From Rubrimonas sp036788415 (GTDB taxonomy: Bacteria > Pseudomonadota > Alphaproteobacteria > Rhodobacterales > Rhodobacteraceae): DNA of 64,000 nt. Below, one piece after another: positions 50,555 through 60,295 of this stretch. Where the stretch lies: the NCBI RefSeq assembly GCF_036788415.1, contig NZ_DAIQNN010000002.1, positions 49,405-113,404 of the forward strand, given 5' to 3'. Position numbers and translations under genes: made by a program. The first letter of the stretch is position 1, and each line of letters starts with the position of its first letter. The notes under the pieces are model-generated. The model did no database searches and was not told the DNA's origin. It was given only the letters and a program-made list of their open reading frames with translations.

Positions 50555-52288
50555 TTAATGCGGGGTCAACTCTAGCGATGTCGGGCGCGCCGGGAAAGCG
50601 GCGCCTTTCGCGCGCGCCTCCCAGACCGTCCGAACGGCGTCGGCGACGCGATCGGGCTCGAGCGGCGCGGCGACGACGCCGTCGAAGCCGGCGGGCTCGC
50701 CGGGCGCGCCGAGAGCGACCAGCAGGGCCTCGGGCCAGCGCGCGCGCGCTTCCGCGACCGTCGTCGCTTCTTCGTCGCCGCCGGCCTCGACCAGCACGAT
50801 CTCCGGCGCCGGCGCGTCGTCGGCGTCGAGCACCTCGACGCCGGCCGCGGCGCTCGCCGCCGCGCCGAGCGCGCCGAGCGAGCGGGTCTGCGCCATCACG
50901 CGCACCCGCGGCCCCTGCGGATGCGCAGCCGCCGACGGGGTCGCCGCGAGCACGAGCACACGCCCCGATTCCGTCGTCGAGACTTCGAGCCGCCCGCCGA
51001 TGCGCTCGAGCAATCCCTTGGCGAGCAGCGGGCCGAGACCGACTTCGCCGGCGTCGCGCCCGACCGCCGGCTCCGCGGCGACGAGGCGGCGCAGTTCCTC
51101 GGCGCCGGCCGCTGCGTCCGGCAGGTCGAAGGAGAGCGCCGCGCGGCATTCGCCGTCCTGATGGCCGAGTTCGAGCCGCACGTCGCGCGCCCCGGCGCGC
51201 TCGAGCACGAAACCGCACAGATGGGTCAGCGCGCGCTGGAAGCGCCGACCGTCGCCGGTCATCAGCGCCGGCGCGTCGCCCGACGCCGCGACCGTGAAGC
51301 CCACGCCCGACCGCGCCGCCGCCGGCGCGAACAGGTCGCGCATCGACTGGGCGAGCGCGTCGATCTCGAAGGTCTGGCCGGCGCCGGGCTCGGCGTCCGC
51401 CTCGGGATCGGCGTCGAACACGTCGTCGAGCATGTCCGATATCTGGCGCCCCGCCCGCTCGGCCTGCTCGATGAGCTGCGTCTGCTCGTCGCTGACCCCC
51501 ATGTCGCGCACCAGCGCCACGAGGCCCATCACGCCGTTGAGCGGGGTGCGCAACTCGTGGCTGAGCATCGACAGCATATGCGCGCGTTCGCGTCCGATTT
51601 CGGGCGTCTCGGCGACCGGCGCGGCGGGGCGGAAGCGGCTGGCGTCGCGGGCGCGCCGCGACAGCACGATCGCGCGCGTCGCCGCCGCCAGCATCACCAG
51701 GCAGCAGATCGCGCCGGCGAGGCCGACTGCGGAGAACACCGAAGCGGCCGGGCTGGCGGCGCGCGCCGCCTCGATCGCGCGCATCTGCGCCGTCTCGTCC
51801 GCCGCCCGCCCAAGCGCTTCGAGCTCGGGCAGGCTCGCGCGCAGACCGGCCGACAGGCGCGCGATCTCGCCGGGAGCGCCGCGCGCGAGCGCGTCGAGGT
51901 CGAGGCCGCCCGCTCCGAGGTCGCTGGCCAGCCGCGCGAGCGCCTCGAGCGCTGTCGGACTGACCAGACCCTCCAGCGCCTCGCGCCCGAGCAACGCAAG
52001 CGCCTGCGCGCGCAGCTGCGCCGCCGCCTGCGAGATCGCCTCCGGGTCAGGTCCGAAGCGGCCTTCGGAAAAATGCTCCAGCGAATCGGCCAGACGCCGC
52101 GCGTCGAGTTCGAGCAGCGCCGGGCCGACGGCGCGCGCGGCCGCGGCGGGGCCGGGATCGGGCGGGGGCGCGAGCAGCGCGACCGCCGTCGCGGCGACGA
52201 AGCCGGCGGCGGAGAGCAGCGCGGCGGCGCCGAGCAGCCAGGAATAGGCGGCCGTGCTGCGCGGAGTGCGGTTCGAGGGGCGCGTCAT
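50555..52288 (-). CDS. Membrane sensor histidine kinase with degenerate ATPase domain
   Basis: 577 residues from the ATG at 52288; a start at 52303 is possible. TM1 about 15-40, a helical periplasmic sensor region (45-182), TM2 about 184-208. The H-box is intact (SHELRTPLNGVMGL, His244). The ATP domain is abnormal: the N-box region RRFQRALTHLCGFVLERA (348-365) has His356 and Phe360 where the two Asn should be, G1 (DxGxG) is missing, while G2-like GLGPLLAKGLLERIGGRL remains. Residues about 460-560 look like a receiver without the phospho-Asp. It lies 57 bases upstream of the REC-Hpt gene. It may act as phosphatase, as a ChpT-like phosphotransferase, or through another kinase. Confidence 0.78.
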   Translation of the reverse strand: MTRPSNRTPRSTAAYSWLLGAAALLSAAGFVAATAVALLAPPPDPGPAAAARAVGPALLELDARRLADSLEHFSEGRFGPDPEAISQAAAQLRAQALALLGREALEGLVSPTALEALARLASDLGAGGLDLDALARGAPGEIARLSAGLRASLPELEALGRAADETAQMRAIEAARAASPAASVFSAVGLAGAICCLVMLAAATRAIVLSRRARDASRFRPAAPVAETPEIGRERAHMLSMLSHELRTPLNGVMGLVALVRDMGVSDEQTQLIEQAERAGRQISDMLDDVFDADPEADAEPGAGQTFEIDALAQSMRDLFAPAAARSGVGFTVAASGDAPALMTGDGRRFQRALTHLCGFVLERAGARDVRLELGHQDGECRAALSFDLPDAAAGAEELRRLVAAEPAVGRDAGEVGLGPLLAKGLLERIGGRLEVSTTESGRVLVLAATPSAAAHPQGPRVRVMAQTRSLGALGAAASAAAGVEVLDADDAPAPEIVLVEAGGDEEATTVAEARARWPEALLVALGAPGEPAGFDGVVAAPLEPDRVADAVRTVWEARAKGAAFPARPTSLELTPH

Positions 52289-52509
52289 CGCCGCCGCCCC
52301 CATGGCGCGCGCATCTCGCGCGACCGCGACGGGCGACGCCAAGCGGCGCCGGCCTGCGCGGCCTGCGCGGGGGACGGGCTGAGCAGCCGAGCCATCCCGA
52401 CGGAACTCCAGCAAGGAAAACGGCGCGCCGCATCATCGCGACGACGGCGAATCCTAGACCCCAAGCTGTAAACGAAGCGGAAAGCACCGCTGCGCGGGGA
52501 GCGGGAGGA

Positions 52510-52531
52510 CGGGCGAGGAAACCGCCGCCCG
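52510..52531 (-). terminator. Weak hairpin after prpE
   Basis: CGGGCG (52510-52515) and CGCCCG (52526-52531) could pair, 10-base loop, 18 bases past the prpE stop on the minus strand. Short stem; function unproven. The 260 bases between prpE and the sensor kinase contain no gene. Confidence 0.35.
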
Positions 52532-52548
52532 CTCCCGATGCGCGCGGC

Positions 52549-54450
52549 TCAGGAGACCGCGCGCGCGAGCCCGACGCCCTGCATCGCCGCGCGGATCTCC
52601 TCGAGGATCGCCGGGTCGTCGATGGTCGCGGGGACCTTAACCTCCTGCCCGTCCGCCATCTTGACCATCGCGCCGCGCAGGATCTTGCCCGAGCGCGTCT
52701 TGGGCAGCCGGTCGACCACGATCGCCGTCTTGAACGCCGCGACCGGCCCGATCTGGTCGCGCACGAGCTTCACGCATTCGCGCACAATCTCGTCATGCGG
52801 GCGATCGCAGCCGGTGTTGAGGCACAACAGGCCGACCGGCTGCTGGCCCTTCAGCGAATCGGCGGCGCCGATCACGGCGCATTCGGCGACGTCGGGGTGG
52901 CTGGCGAGCACCTCCTCCATCGCGCCGGTCGAAAGGCGGTGGCCGGCGACGTTGATGACGTCGTCGGTGCGGGCCATGATGTAGAGATACCCGTCCTCGT
53001 CGATCATGCCCGCGTCGCCGGTCTCGTAGAAGCCCGGATAATGCGCGAGATAGCTCGATTTGAAGCGCTCCTCCGCGTTCCACAGCGTCGGCAGCGCTCC
53101 CGGCGGCAACGGCAGGCGCACTGCGATGGCCCCCAGCGTCTTCGGCGCCGCCAGCTCGCCCGCCTCGTCGAGGATGACCACGTCGTAGCCCGGCATCGCC
53201 ACAGTCGGCGAGCCCAGCTTGACCGGCAACAGCTCGACCCCGACCGGATTGGCGGCGATCGCCCACCCCGTCTCGGTCTGCCACCAATGGTCGATGACGG
53301 GCACGCCCAGCGCCTTCTGCGCCCAGACGATGGTGTCCGGGTCGGCGCGCTCGCCGGCGAGGAACAGCGTCTTCAGGCCCGAAAGATCGTAGCCGGCCAT
53401 CAGCTTCGCCTCGGGATCGTCGCGCTTGATGGCGCGCAACGCGGTCGGGGCCGTGAAGAGCGCCTTGACCTTGTGCTCCTCGATCACCCGCCAGAACACG
53501 CCCGCGTCGGGCGTGCCGACCGGCTTGCCCTCGAAGATCACCGTGGTCGCGCCGACGATCAGCGGGGCGTAGACGATGTAACTGTGGCCCACCACCCAGC
53601 CGACGTCGGAGGCCGCCCAGAACACCTCGCCCGCGCCGATGTCGTAGATCGCCTTCATCGTCCAGGCGAGCGCGACCATGTGGCCGCCGGAATGGCGCAC
53701 CACCCCCTTGGGCTGCCCGGTCGTGCCGGAAGTGTAGAGGATGTAGAGCGGCTCGGCCCCGCCAACCGGCGCGCATTCCGCGAAGGGCGCGTCGGCGACG
53801 AACTCGGCCCAGTCGACGTCGCGGCCCTCGATCAGCGGCGCCTGCGCCTGCGGGCGCTGGCGGATCACCACGAAATCGGGCTTGTGCGCGGCCTGCGCGA
53901 TCGCGCCGTCCACCAGCGGCTTGTAGGCGATCACCCGGCCCGGCTCGATCCCGCAGGAGGCGGTAAGCACGGCCTTGGGCTTGGCGTCGTCGATGCGCAC
54001 GGCGAGCTCGTGCGCCGCGAAGCCGCCGAACACAACCGAATGGATCGCGCCGATCCGCGCGCAGGCCAGCATCGCGATCGCGGCCTCCGGGATCATCGGC
54101 ATGTAGATCAGCACCCGGTCGCCCTTGCCGACGCCCCGCGCTTCGAGCGCGCCGCCGAGGCGCGCGACCTCCTCCTGCAGTTCGGCGTAAGTGATCGTCC
54201 GCTTGGTCCCGGTGATCGGGCTGTCATGGATGATCGCCGCGCGGGCGCCGTGGCCGGCGGAAACATGTCGGTCGACGGCGTTCCAGCAGGTGTTGGCGAC
54301 GCCGTCGGCGAACCAGTGGTAGATCGGCTTGCGGCCGTCGTCGAGCGCGCGCGAGGGCTTGTCGAACCAGTCGATCGCCTCTGCGGCCTTCATCCAGAAC
54401 CCCTCGGGGTCGCGTTTCCAGCTGTCGTAGAGTTCCGCGTACCGACCCAT
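52549..54450 (-). CDS. prpE: Propionyl-CoA synthetase (acyl-CoA synthetase family)
   Basis: Activates propionate (or acetate) to the CoA thioester. 633 residues from the ATG at 54450, with GGGAG upstream. N-terminal ACAS extension (YAELYDSWKRDPEGFWMKAA), A3 motif YTSGTTGQPKGVVR, A5 WWQTETGWAIAANP, ETGDAGMIDEDGYLYIMART and A10 Lys in KTRSGKILRG are present. The GWVVGHSYIVYAPL segment is characteristic of PrpE rather than Acs. Stands alone; its neighbours are unrelated. Confidence 0.92.
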   Translation of the reverse strand: MGRYAELYDSWKRDPEGFWMKAAEAIDWFDKPSRALDDGRKPIYHWFADGVANTCWNAVDRHVSAGHGARAAIIHDSPITGTKRTITYAELQEEVARLGGALEARGVGKGDRVLIYMPMIPEAAIAMLACARIGAIHSVVFGGFAAHELAVRIDDAKPKAVLTASCGIEPGRVIAYKPLVDGAIAQAAHKPDFVVIRQRPQAQAPLIEGRDVDWAEFVADAPFAECAPVGGAEPLYILYTSGTTGQPKGVVRHSGGHMVALAWTMKAIYDIGAGEVFWAASDVGWVVGHSYIVYAPLIVGATTVIFEGKPVGTPDAGVFWRVIEEHKVKALFTAPTALRAIKRDDPEAKLMAGYDLSGLKTLFLAGERADPDTIVWAQKALGVPVIDHWWQTETGWAIAANPVGVELLPVKLGSPTVAMPGYDVVILDEAGELAAPKTLGAIAVRLPLPPGALPTLWNAEERFKSSYLAHYPGFYETGDAGMIDEDGYLYIMARTDDVINVAGHRLSTGAMEEVLASHPDVAECAVIGAADSLKGQQPVGLLCLNTGCDRPHDEIVRECVKLVRDQIGPVAAFKTAIVVDRLPKTRSGKILRGAMVKMADGQEVKVPATIDDPAILEEIRAAMQGVGLARAVS

Positions 54451-54715
54451 GACCGTCTCCCCCGCATATCGCCAGGCTCCGCCGCAATCCGCCGCGTCGA
54501 GGCGGAGCGCGGGCCGGAGCCGTTCCCGCGCCCCGGCGCGGCGTCGAGGTCGAGCCGGGCGCCGGAGCGGGCCATGGGTAATTCCGCGCGCCCGGTCGCG
54601 AAACTGTCGCCGAGGGCGCGCGGCCCTTCGCCGCAAGGCGGCGACGGCCATGACGGCGCGTCCCCTCGCCACCGTCGATCCAATGCGCCCGGCCTCCGCG
54701 CCCTCCGCGAAACGC

Positions 54716-56338
54716 TCACTCCGGCGACCAGATCGCAGGCGCCGCCGCGCCGCGCCGGATCACCGCGAACTGGCCGGCGAACAATCGGTAGGGATGGCTC
54801 CACACCCCGTCCGGCCAGCGCACCCGGACTTCGGCCCGTTCGCTGACGCCGAGCCCGAGATGGATCCATCCGGCATGGCCCGAGGCGTGGCCGCCGCCGA
54901 CCTGGACCACCCGCCGAAGCGTCCGCGCCCCGATCCGCACCGACAGCTCCGCCCCGACGGCGGTGCGATTTGGCGCCGGTTGCTCAAGCGCGACCATCGC
55001 CCAGCCGCCCATCGGCAAAGGCGGCTCGGCGGGCGCCGCTCCGAGGCTGCGGAACAGGCTCGTCGCGCCTTCGCGGTTGACGACCAGCAAATCGAGCATG
55101 CCGTCGAGGTTGAAGTCGGCGACGGCGGCCCCCCGCCCCCGCCGGTCGAGCGCGACGCCCGCCTGCGAACCGGCTTCGGCGAAGCGCCCGTCCCACTGGC
55201 CCATCAGCAGACTGTCAGGGTCGAAGGCGGCGAAATCGGGCATCTGCTCGACATTGCCCTTCGCGATGAACAGATCGAGCAACCCGTCATTGTCGAAATC
55301 GGCGAATTCGGCGTGCCAGCCGGTCGAGGGCCGCAGATCGCCGCCGACATGCGGACGGTGGGCGGTCGCGCCGCGGGCGAAGGCGATGTCGCGATAGGTC
55401 GGCGCGCCGGGCTCCGCCTCGGGGTCGAGCTGTTGCAGCAGCGTGTCGCCCATCGAGGTCAGCGCGTATTCGGGATAGCCGTCCGCATCCAGATCCGCCT
55501 CGGCGATCCCCATCCCCCAGATTTTCAGCCGCCGCCAGCCCTCGGCGCGGCGAAACAGCCGCGGCGCCCGCTCCGGTTCGACGCGCCAGAGCTGCTCCTC
55601 GCCGTCGAGATGGTATTGGCGGTCGTTGGCCGCGCGCAGATCGGCGCGGCCCAGCCGCCCCCAGTCGGTGAACAGCAGCGAGAGCGCGCACTGGCCGGGG
55701 GCGAGTTCGGTCGCGGTGGAGTAGTCCGGCGCCTCGCCGGGGCCGGGCCGGTGGAGGGCGTGCGGCGCGCAGGTTCCCCAGGGCGCGCCGGGCGCGGAGC
55801 GGTCGACATAGTTGCCGAAGGCGAGCGTCGGGAAGCGCGCGCCGGCCTCCCAGGTCGCGGCGAAGGCGGCGGTCCACTCCCGCCCGCCGTCGAAGCGCCA
55901 CGCCCGGTCGGCGCGCTCGAAGCGGCAGTCGCCGAGGCCCCGCAGCAGGGCGTTGCGCCCCAGCCGCAGGATTGCGAGGTCCATCAGCCCGTCGCCGTCG
56001 ACGTCGAGCGGATAGGCGCCGAGAACGCCGGTCAGCTCATCCCCCAGCGCGTCGAGCGGGCGCGCCTCGAAGCGCAAGGGGCCGCCGGTTGCGCTGCGGT
56101 TGACGAAGAGCCGCGCGGGGTTCGCGCCGCCGGCGAGCAGCAGGTCGGGGCGTCGGTCGCCGTCGCAGTCGAAGGCCGCCGCGCCGCCGCCGACGAAGAA
56201 CTCCCAGCCGCCGCCATAGACGTGCTCGAGTCCCGCTTCGCGCGCTTCTTCGACGAAATGGGGGCCGTGGAACGGGCGCGGCGCTTCCCCGGCCTGCGCC
56301 GCGCCGGCCAGCAGCAGCGCCAGCGCCGCCGCTCTCAT
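54716..56338 (-). CDS. CRTAC1-like protein with FG-GAP/VCBS repeats and ASPIC/UnbV domain
   Basis: 540-residue exported protein. Signal peptide (1-16, ALLLAGAAQAG). A seven-blade-type beta-propeller is suggested by repeats with Ca2+ motifs: FDCDGDRRPDLLLAGG, LDVDGDGLMDLAIL, ADLDADGYPEYALT, ADFDNDGLLDLFIAKG and ADFNLDGMLDLLVVN. The C-terminal ASPIC/UnbV domain follows (VGAELSVRIGARTLRRVVQV, then LGLGVSERAEVRVRWPDGVW). The ATG overlaps the stop of the di-haem oxidoreductase gene (ATGA), so the two are made together in the periplasm and may interact. Function unknown. Confidence 0.83.
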   Translation of the reverse strand: MRAAALALLLAGAAQAGEAPRPFHGPHFVEEAREAGLEHVYGGGWEFFVGGGAAAFDCDGDRRPDLLLAGGANPARLFVNRSATGGPLRFEARPLDALGDELTGVLGAYPLDVDGDGLMDLAILRLGRNALLRGLGDCRFERADRAWRFDGGREWTAAFAATWEAGARFPTLAFGNYVDRSAPGAPWGTCAPHALHRPGPGEAPDYSTATELAPGQCALSLLFTDWGRLGRADLRAANDRQYHLDGEEQLWRVEPERAPRLFRRAEGWRRLKIWGMGIAEADLDADGYPEYALTSMGDTLLQQLDPEAEPGAPTYRDIAFARGATAHRPHVGGDLRPSTGWHAEFADFDNDGLLDLFIAKGNVEQMPDFAAFDPDSLLMGQWDGRFAEAGSQAGVALDRRGRGAAVADFNLDGMLDLLVVNREGATSLFRSLGAAPAEPPLPMGGWAMVALEQPAPNRTAVGAELSVRIGARTLRRVVQVGGGHASGHAGWIHLGLGVSERAEVRVRWPDGVWSHPYRLFAGQFAVIRRGAAAPAIWSPE

Positions 56339-57756
56339 GGCGCGATCCGCAGAGTGCGCAGAAAGGCGATCACGCTCTGGCGCGCATCTTCCGGCGCGGC
56401 CTCGTAGGCCTTCGCCGCAGCCGCCGCCGCGCCGCCATGGGCGCGGATCGCCTCGTCGAGCGTCGAGAGGTCGCCGCGATGGCCGTAGGGGCCGGTGTCG
56501 GCGACGCCCCAGAGCTCGGCGGTCAGGAACACGTCGCGCGCGACGAAGCGCTGGCCGAGCAGTTCGTCGCCAAAGACCGGACGCACCGGGTCGGCGATCA
56601 CATGCCGCTTGAGATCGCCGTAGAGGGGGACGAGCGCGCGCCCCTGCGCGTCGCGCGGCAGGCGCGCCGCCCAGTCCAGCGCGCCGAGGTCGAGCGCCAC
56701 GGTCGCGGCCTCGCCCTGCCGCAGCACGCCGGCGGGCGCGCCGGGGGCCGGCTCGTGAAACACCAGCCCGTCCAGCGGCAAAGCAGGGATGTGGCAGGCG
56801 GCGCAGCCGAACGCCGCGAAAGCCGCCTCGCCAGCAGCCGCCGCATCGCGCCACAGCGGATCCTCGGGCGTCGCGCGCAGCGGCGGGGGCAGGCTCGCCT
56901 GCCAGAGGGTGAGGGCGGTCACGTCGCCCGCGCCGATCTCGGCGCCGATCCCGTCGCCGTCGAAATCCGCCTCTCCGGTCCAGCGCGGCCCGAAGCGCTC
57001 CTCGGCCTGAATCCCGTGATGCGCGTTGAGCGCGTTCACGGTGAACTGGCGCAGCGAGACGATCACGCCCTTCTGGCTGAACGGGCGGATCACGAGGTCG
57101 CTGTCGACCCCGTCGAGCGCCGAGATGTCGAGCAGCCCGTCCGGCCCCGCCGTCAGCGCGCCGAACTCCACGCCCTTGGCGGTGAGGCGGATCGTGGCCG
57201 GCGCGCCCGTCTCGCGCGCGCGGCGCAGCGCGTCGCGCCGCTGCGCCTGAAGCTCGGCGGTCATCTCGCGGGCGAGCAGTTCGACGAGGCCCGCGCCGAA
57301 CAGATGGTTGGTCCCGCGCTCGTTGGAGAATTGCGGGTCGAGCGTGTCGAAATCGGCGCTGGAGAAGCCTTCGGAGACGAAGGCGTTGGCCGCGAAATCG
57401 CCCGCGCCGCCGGGGAGCGGCTCGATGTGGCAGGCGACGCAGGAGGAGGCGTCGGGCCCGCTGAGGCGCTGCATCGCACGTTCCGCCGGTCGGCGGCGCT
57501 TGGTCGGCACGATGGCCTGGGTGGCGAGCGGGCGGCCCGCGCCGTCGGGCGTCGTGAAGCGGGCGCGGAACAGGCGTTCGCCTTCCGCCAGAACCCGCGA
57601 CGGGCCGTCGCGGGCGATCTCGGCGGCGAGCGCGTCATGGTCGAGCGGCGCGGCCAGCGCGCGCTCGTCCCAGGGCTGCGCGGTGGGTTGACCCAGCGTC
57701 GGCGGGGCCGCGGCCGCGCCGAGGGCGACGATCAGGGCGGCAAGGTCTTTTCGCAT
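56335..57756 (-). CDS. Di-haem oxidoreductase / putative peroxidase (DUF1111)
   Basis: 473 residues from the ATG at 57756. Sec signal (1-22, ending LGQP). Two c-type haem motifs: CVACH at 106-110 and CAACH at 318-322, the DHOR pattern related to MauG and bacterial cytochrome c peroxidase. Family segments NERGTNHLFGAGLVELLA, VIVSLRQFTVNALNAHHG, VYSLxx-like LVPLYGDLKRHVI and ELWGVADTGPYGHRGDLSTL (third conserved His region) follow. Coupled to the CRTAC1-like gene. The substrate is not known; oxidation of a protein partner is one possibility. Confidence 0.83.
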   Translation of the reverse strand: MRKDLAALIVALGAAAAPPTLGQPTAQPWDERALAAPLDHDALAAEIARDGPSRVLAEGERLFRARFTTPDGAGRPLATQAIVPTKRRRPAERAMQRLSGPDASSCVACHIEPLPGGAGDFAANAFVSEGFSSADFDTLDPQFSNERGTNHLFGAGLVELLAREMTAELQAQRRDALRRARETGAPATIRLTAKGVEFGALTAGPDGLLDISALDGVDSDLVIRPFSQKGVIVSLRQFTVNALNAHHGIQAEERFGPRWTGEADFDGDGIGAEIGAGDVTALTLWQASLPPPLRATPEDPLWRDAAAAGEAAFAAFGCAACHIPALPLDGLVFHEPAPGAPAGVLRQGEAATVALDLGALDWAARLPRDAQGRALVPLYGDLKRHVIADPVRPVFGDELLGQRFVARDVFLTAELWGVADTGPYGHRGDLSTLDEAIRAHGGAAAAAAKAYEAAPEDARQSVIAFLRTLRIAP

Positions 57757-57774
57757 ATGCAGCAACACCTTGTG

Positions 57775-57808
57775 GGCGGGAAACCCGCCGGTCGCGCCAT
57801 TGTTGACA
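57775..57808 (+). promoter_or_regulatory. Inverted repeat and TTGACA upstream of xylF
   Basis: GGCGGG (57775-57780) and CCCGCC (57784-57789) flank AAA between the divergent di-haem gene and xylF. A consensus -35 TTGACA follows at 57803-57808, but no good -10 at 16-18 bases. It could hold the xyl operator. Confidence 0.4.
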
Positions 57809-57905
57809 GGGCGCGGGGGCCGTGTCACTCGCTAGACGGGCGCGGTTCAGCGCAGCAGATCGGCCGGCGCGCCCCAGCGCGAACAGCCGGCACAGGGAGG
57901 ATGAG

Positions 57906-58937
57906 ATGCGGAATTTCCTGCGCGCGACCGCCGCGGTCGCGCTTTGCCTGTCCGTTGCGCCAGCCTTCGCACAGACAATGACCGTCGGCGTCTCCTGGTC
58001 GAACTTCCAGGAAGAGCGCTGGAAGACCGACGAGGCCGCCATCGTCGCAGCCCTGAACGCCGCCGGCGCCGCTTACGTCTCAGCGGACGCGCAATCCTCC
58101 ACCGCCAAGCAGCTTTCCGACGTCGAGAGCCTGATCGCGCGCGGCGTCGACGCGCTGATCGTCCTCGCGCAGGACAGCAGCGCCATCGGCCCGGCGGTCG
58201 AGGCGGCGGCGAACGAGGGCATCCCCGTCGTCGGCTACGACCGGCTGATCGACGACCCGCGCGCCTTCTACCTGACCTTCGACAATGTCGAAGTCGGGCG
58301 CATGCAGGCCCGCGCCGTGCTCGCGCAGGCGCCCAAGGGCAATTACGTGATGATTAAGGGCTCGCCGACCGATCCCAACGCCGATTTCCTGCGCGGCGGC
58401 CAGCAGGAAGTGCTGCAGGCGGCGATCGACGCGGGCGACGTGACGATTGTCGGCGAGGCCTACACCGACCAGTGGCTCCCCGCCAACGCGCAGCGCAACA
58501 TGGAGCAGATCCTCACCGCCACCAACAACGCGGTGGACGCGGTCGTCGCCTCGAACGACGGCACGGCGGGCGGCGCGGTCGCGGCGCTGACGGCGCAGGG
58601 AATGCAGGGCATCCCGGTCTCGGGGCAGGACGGCGACCACGCGGCGCTCAACCGCGTGGCCCTCGGCACGCAGACCGTCTCGGTCTGGAAGGACGCGCGC
58701 GACCTGGGGCGGGCGGCGGCGGAGATCGCCGTGGCGCTGGCCGGCGGGACGGCGATGGCCGACATCGAGGGCGCGCAGAGCTGGACCAGCCCCTCGGGCA
58801 AGGAGCTGACCGCGAAGTTCCTCGCGCCGGTGCCGGTCACCCGCGACAACCTCGCCTCGGTCGTCGAGGCCGGCTGGATCGGCAAGGACGCCCTCTGCCA
58901 GGGCGTGCCGGCGGGGTCGGTCGCGGTCTGCGACTGA
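57906..58937 (+). CDS. xylF: D-xylose ABC transporter substrate-binding protein
   Basis: 343-residue periplasmic sugar-binding protein. Signal peptide 1-22 (ending PAFAQ). The mature part opens VGVSWSNFQEERWKTDEAAI, the XylF-type start, with VLAQDSSAIGPAV, VGYDRLIDD, NVEVGRMQA and ASNDGTAGGAVAAL in order. GGGAGGA lies before the ATG at 57906. It is the first gene of xylFHGA. A hairpin after the stop may limit read-through, so that the binding protein is made in excess. Confidence 0.93.
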   Translation: MRNFLRATAAVALCLSVAPAFAQTMTVGVSWSNFQEERWKTDEAAIVAALNAAGAAYVSADAQSSTAKQLSDVESLIARGVDALIVLAQDSSAIGPAVEAAANEGIPVVGYDRLIDDPRAFYLTFDNVEVGRMQARAVLAQAPKGNYVMIKGSPTDPNADFLRGGQQEVLQAAIDAGDVTIVGEAYTDQWLPANAQRNMEQILTATNNAVDAVVASNDGTAGGAVAALTAQGMQGIPVSGQDGDHAALNRVALGTQTVSVWKDARDLGRAAAEIAVALAGGTAMADIEGAQSWTSPSGKELTAKFLAPVPVTRDNLASVVEAGWIGKDALCQGVPAGSVAVCD

Positions 58938-58948
58938 CGCCGGATTTC

Positions 58949-58972
58949 CGGGCGGCGGATCGCCGCCGCCCG
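58949..58972 (+). terminator. Intercistronic hairpin between xylF and xylH
   Basis: Perfect 10-bp stem CGGGCGGCGG (58949-58958) with CCGCCGCCCG (58963-58972), loop ATCG, 12 bases past the xylF stop. It probably stabilises the xylF message or terminates in part. Arms are identical to the terminator at 17628-17655. Confidence 0.6.
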
Positions 58973-58993
58973 CGCTGACGCCGGAGGCTCCTC

Positions 58994-60292
<1,299 letters not shown>

Positions 60293-60295
60293 GCC

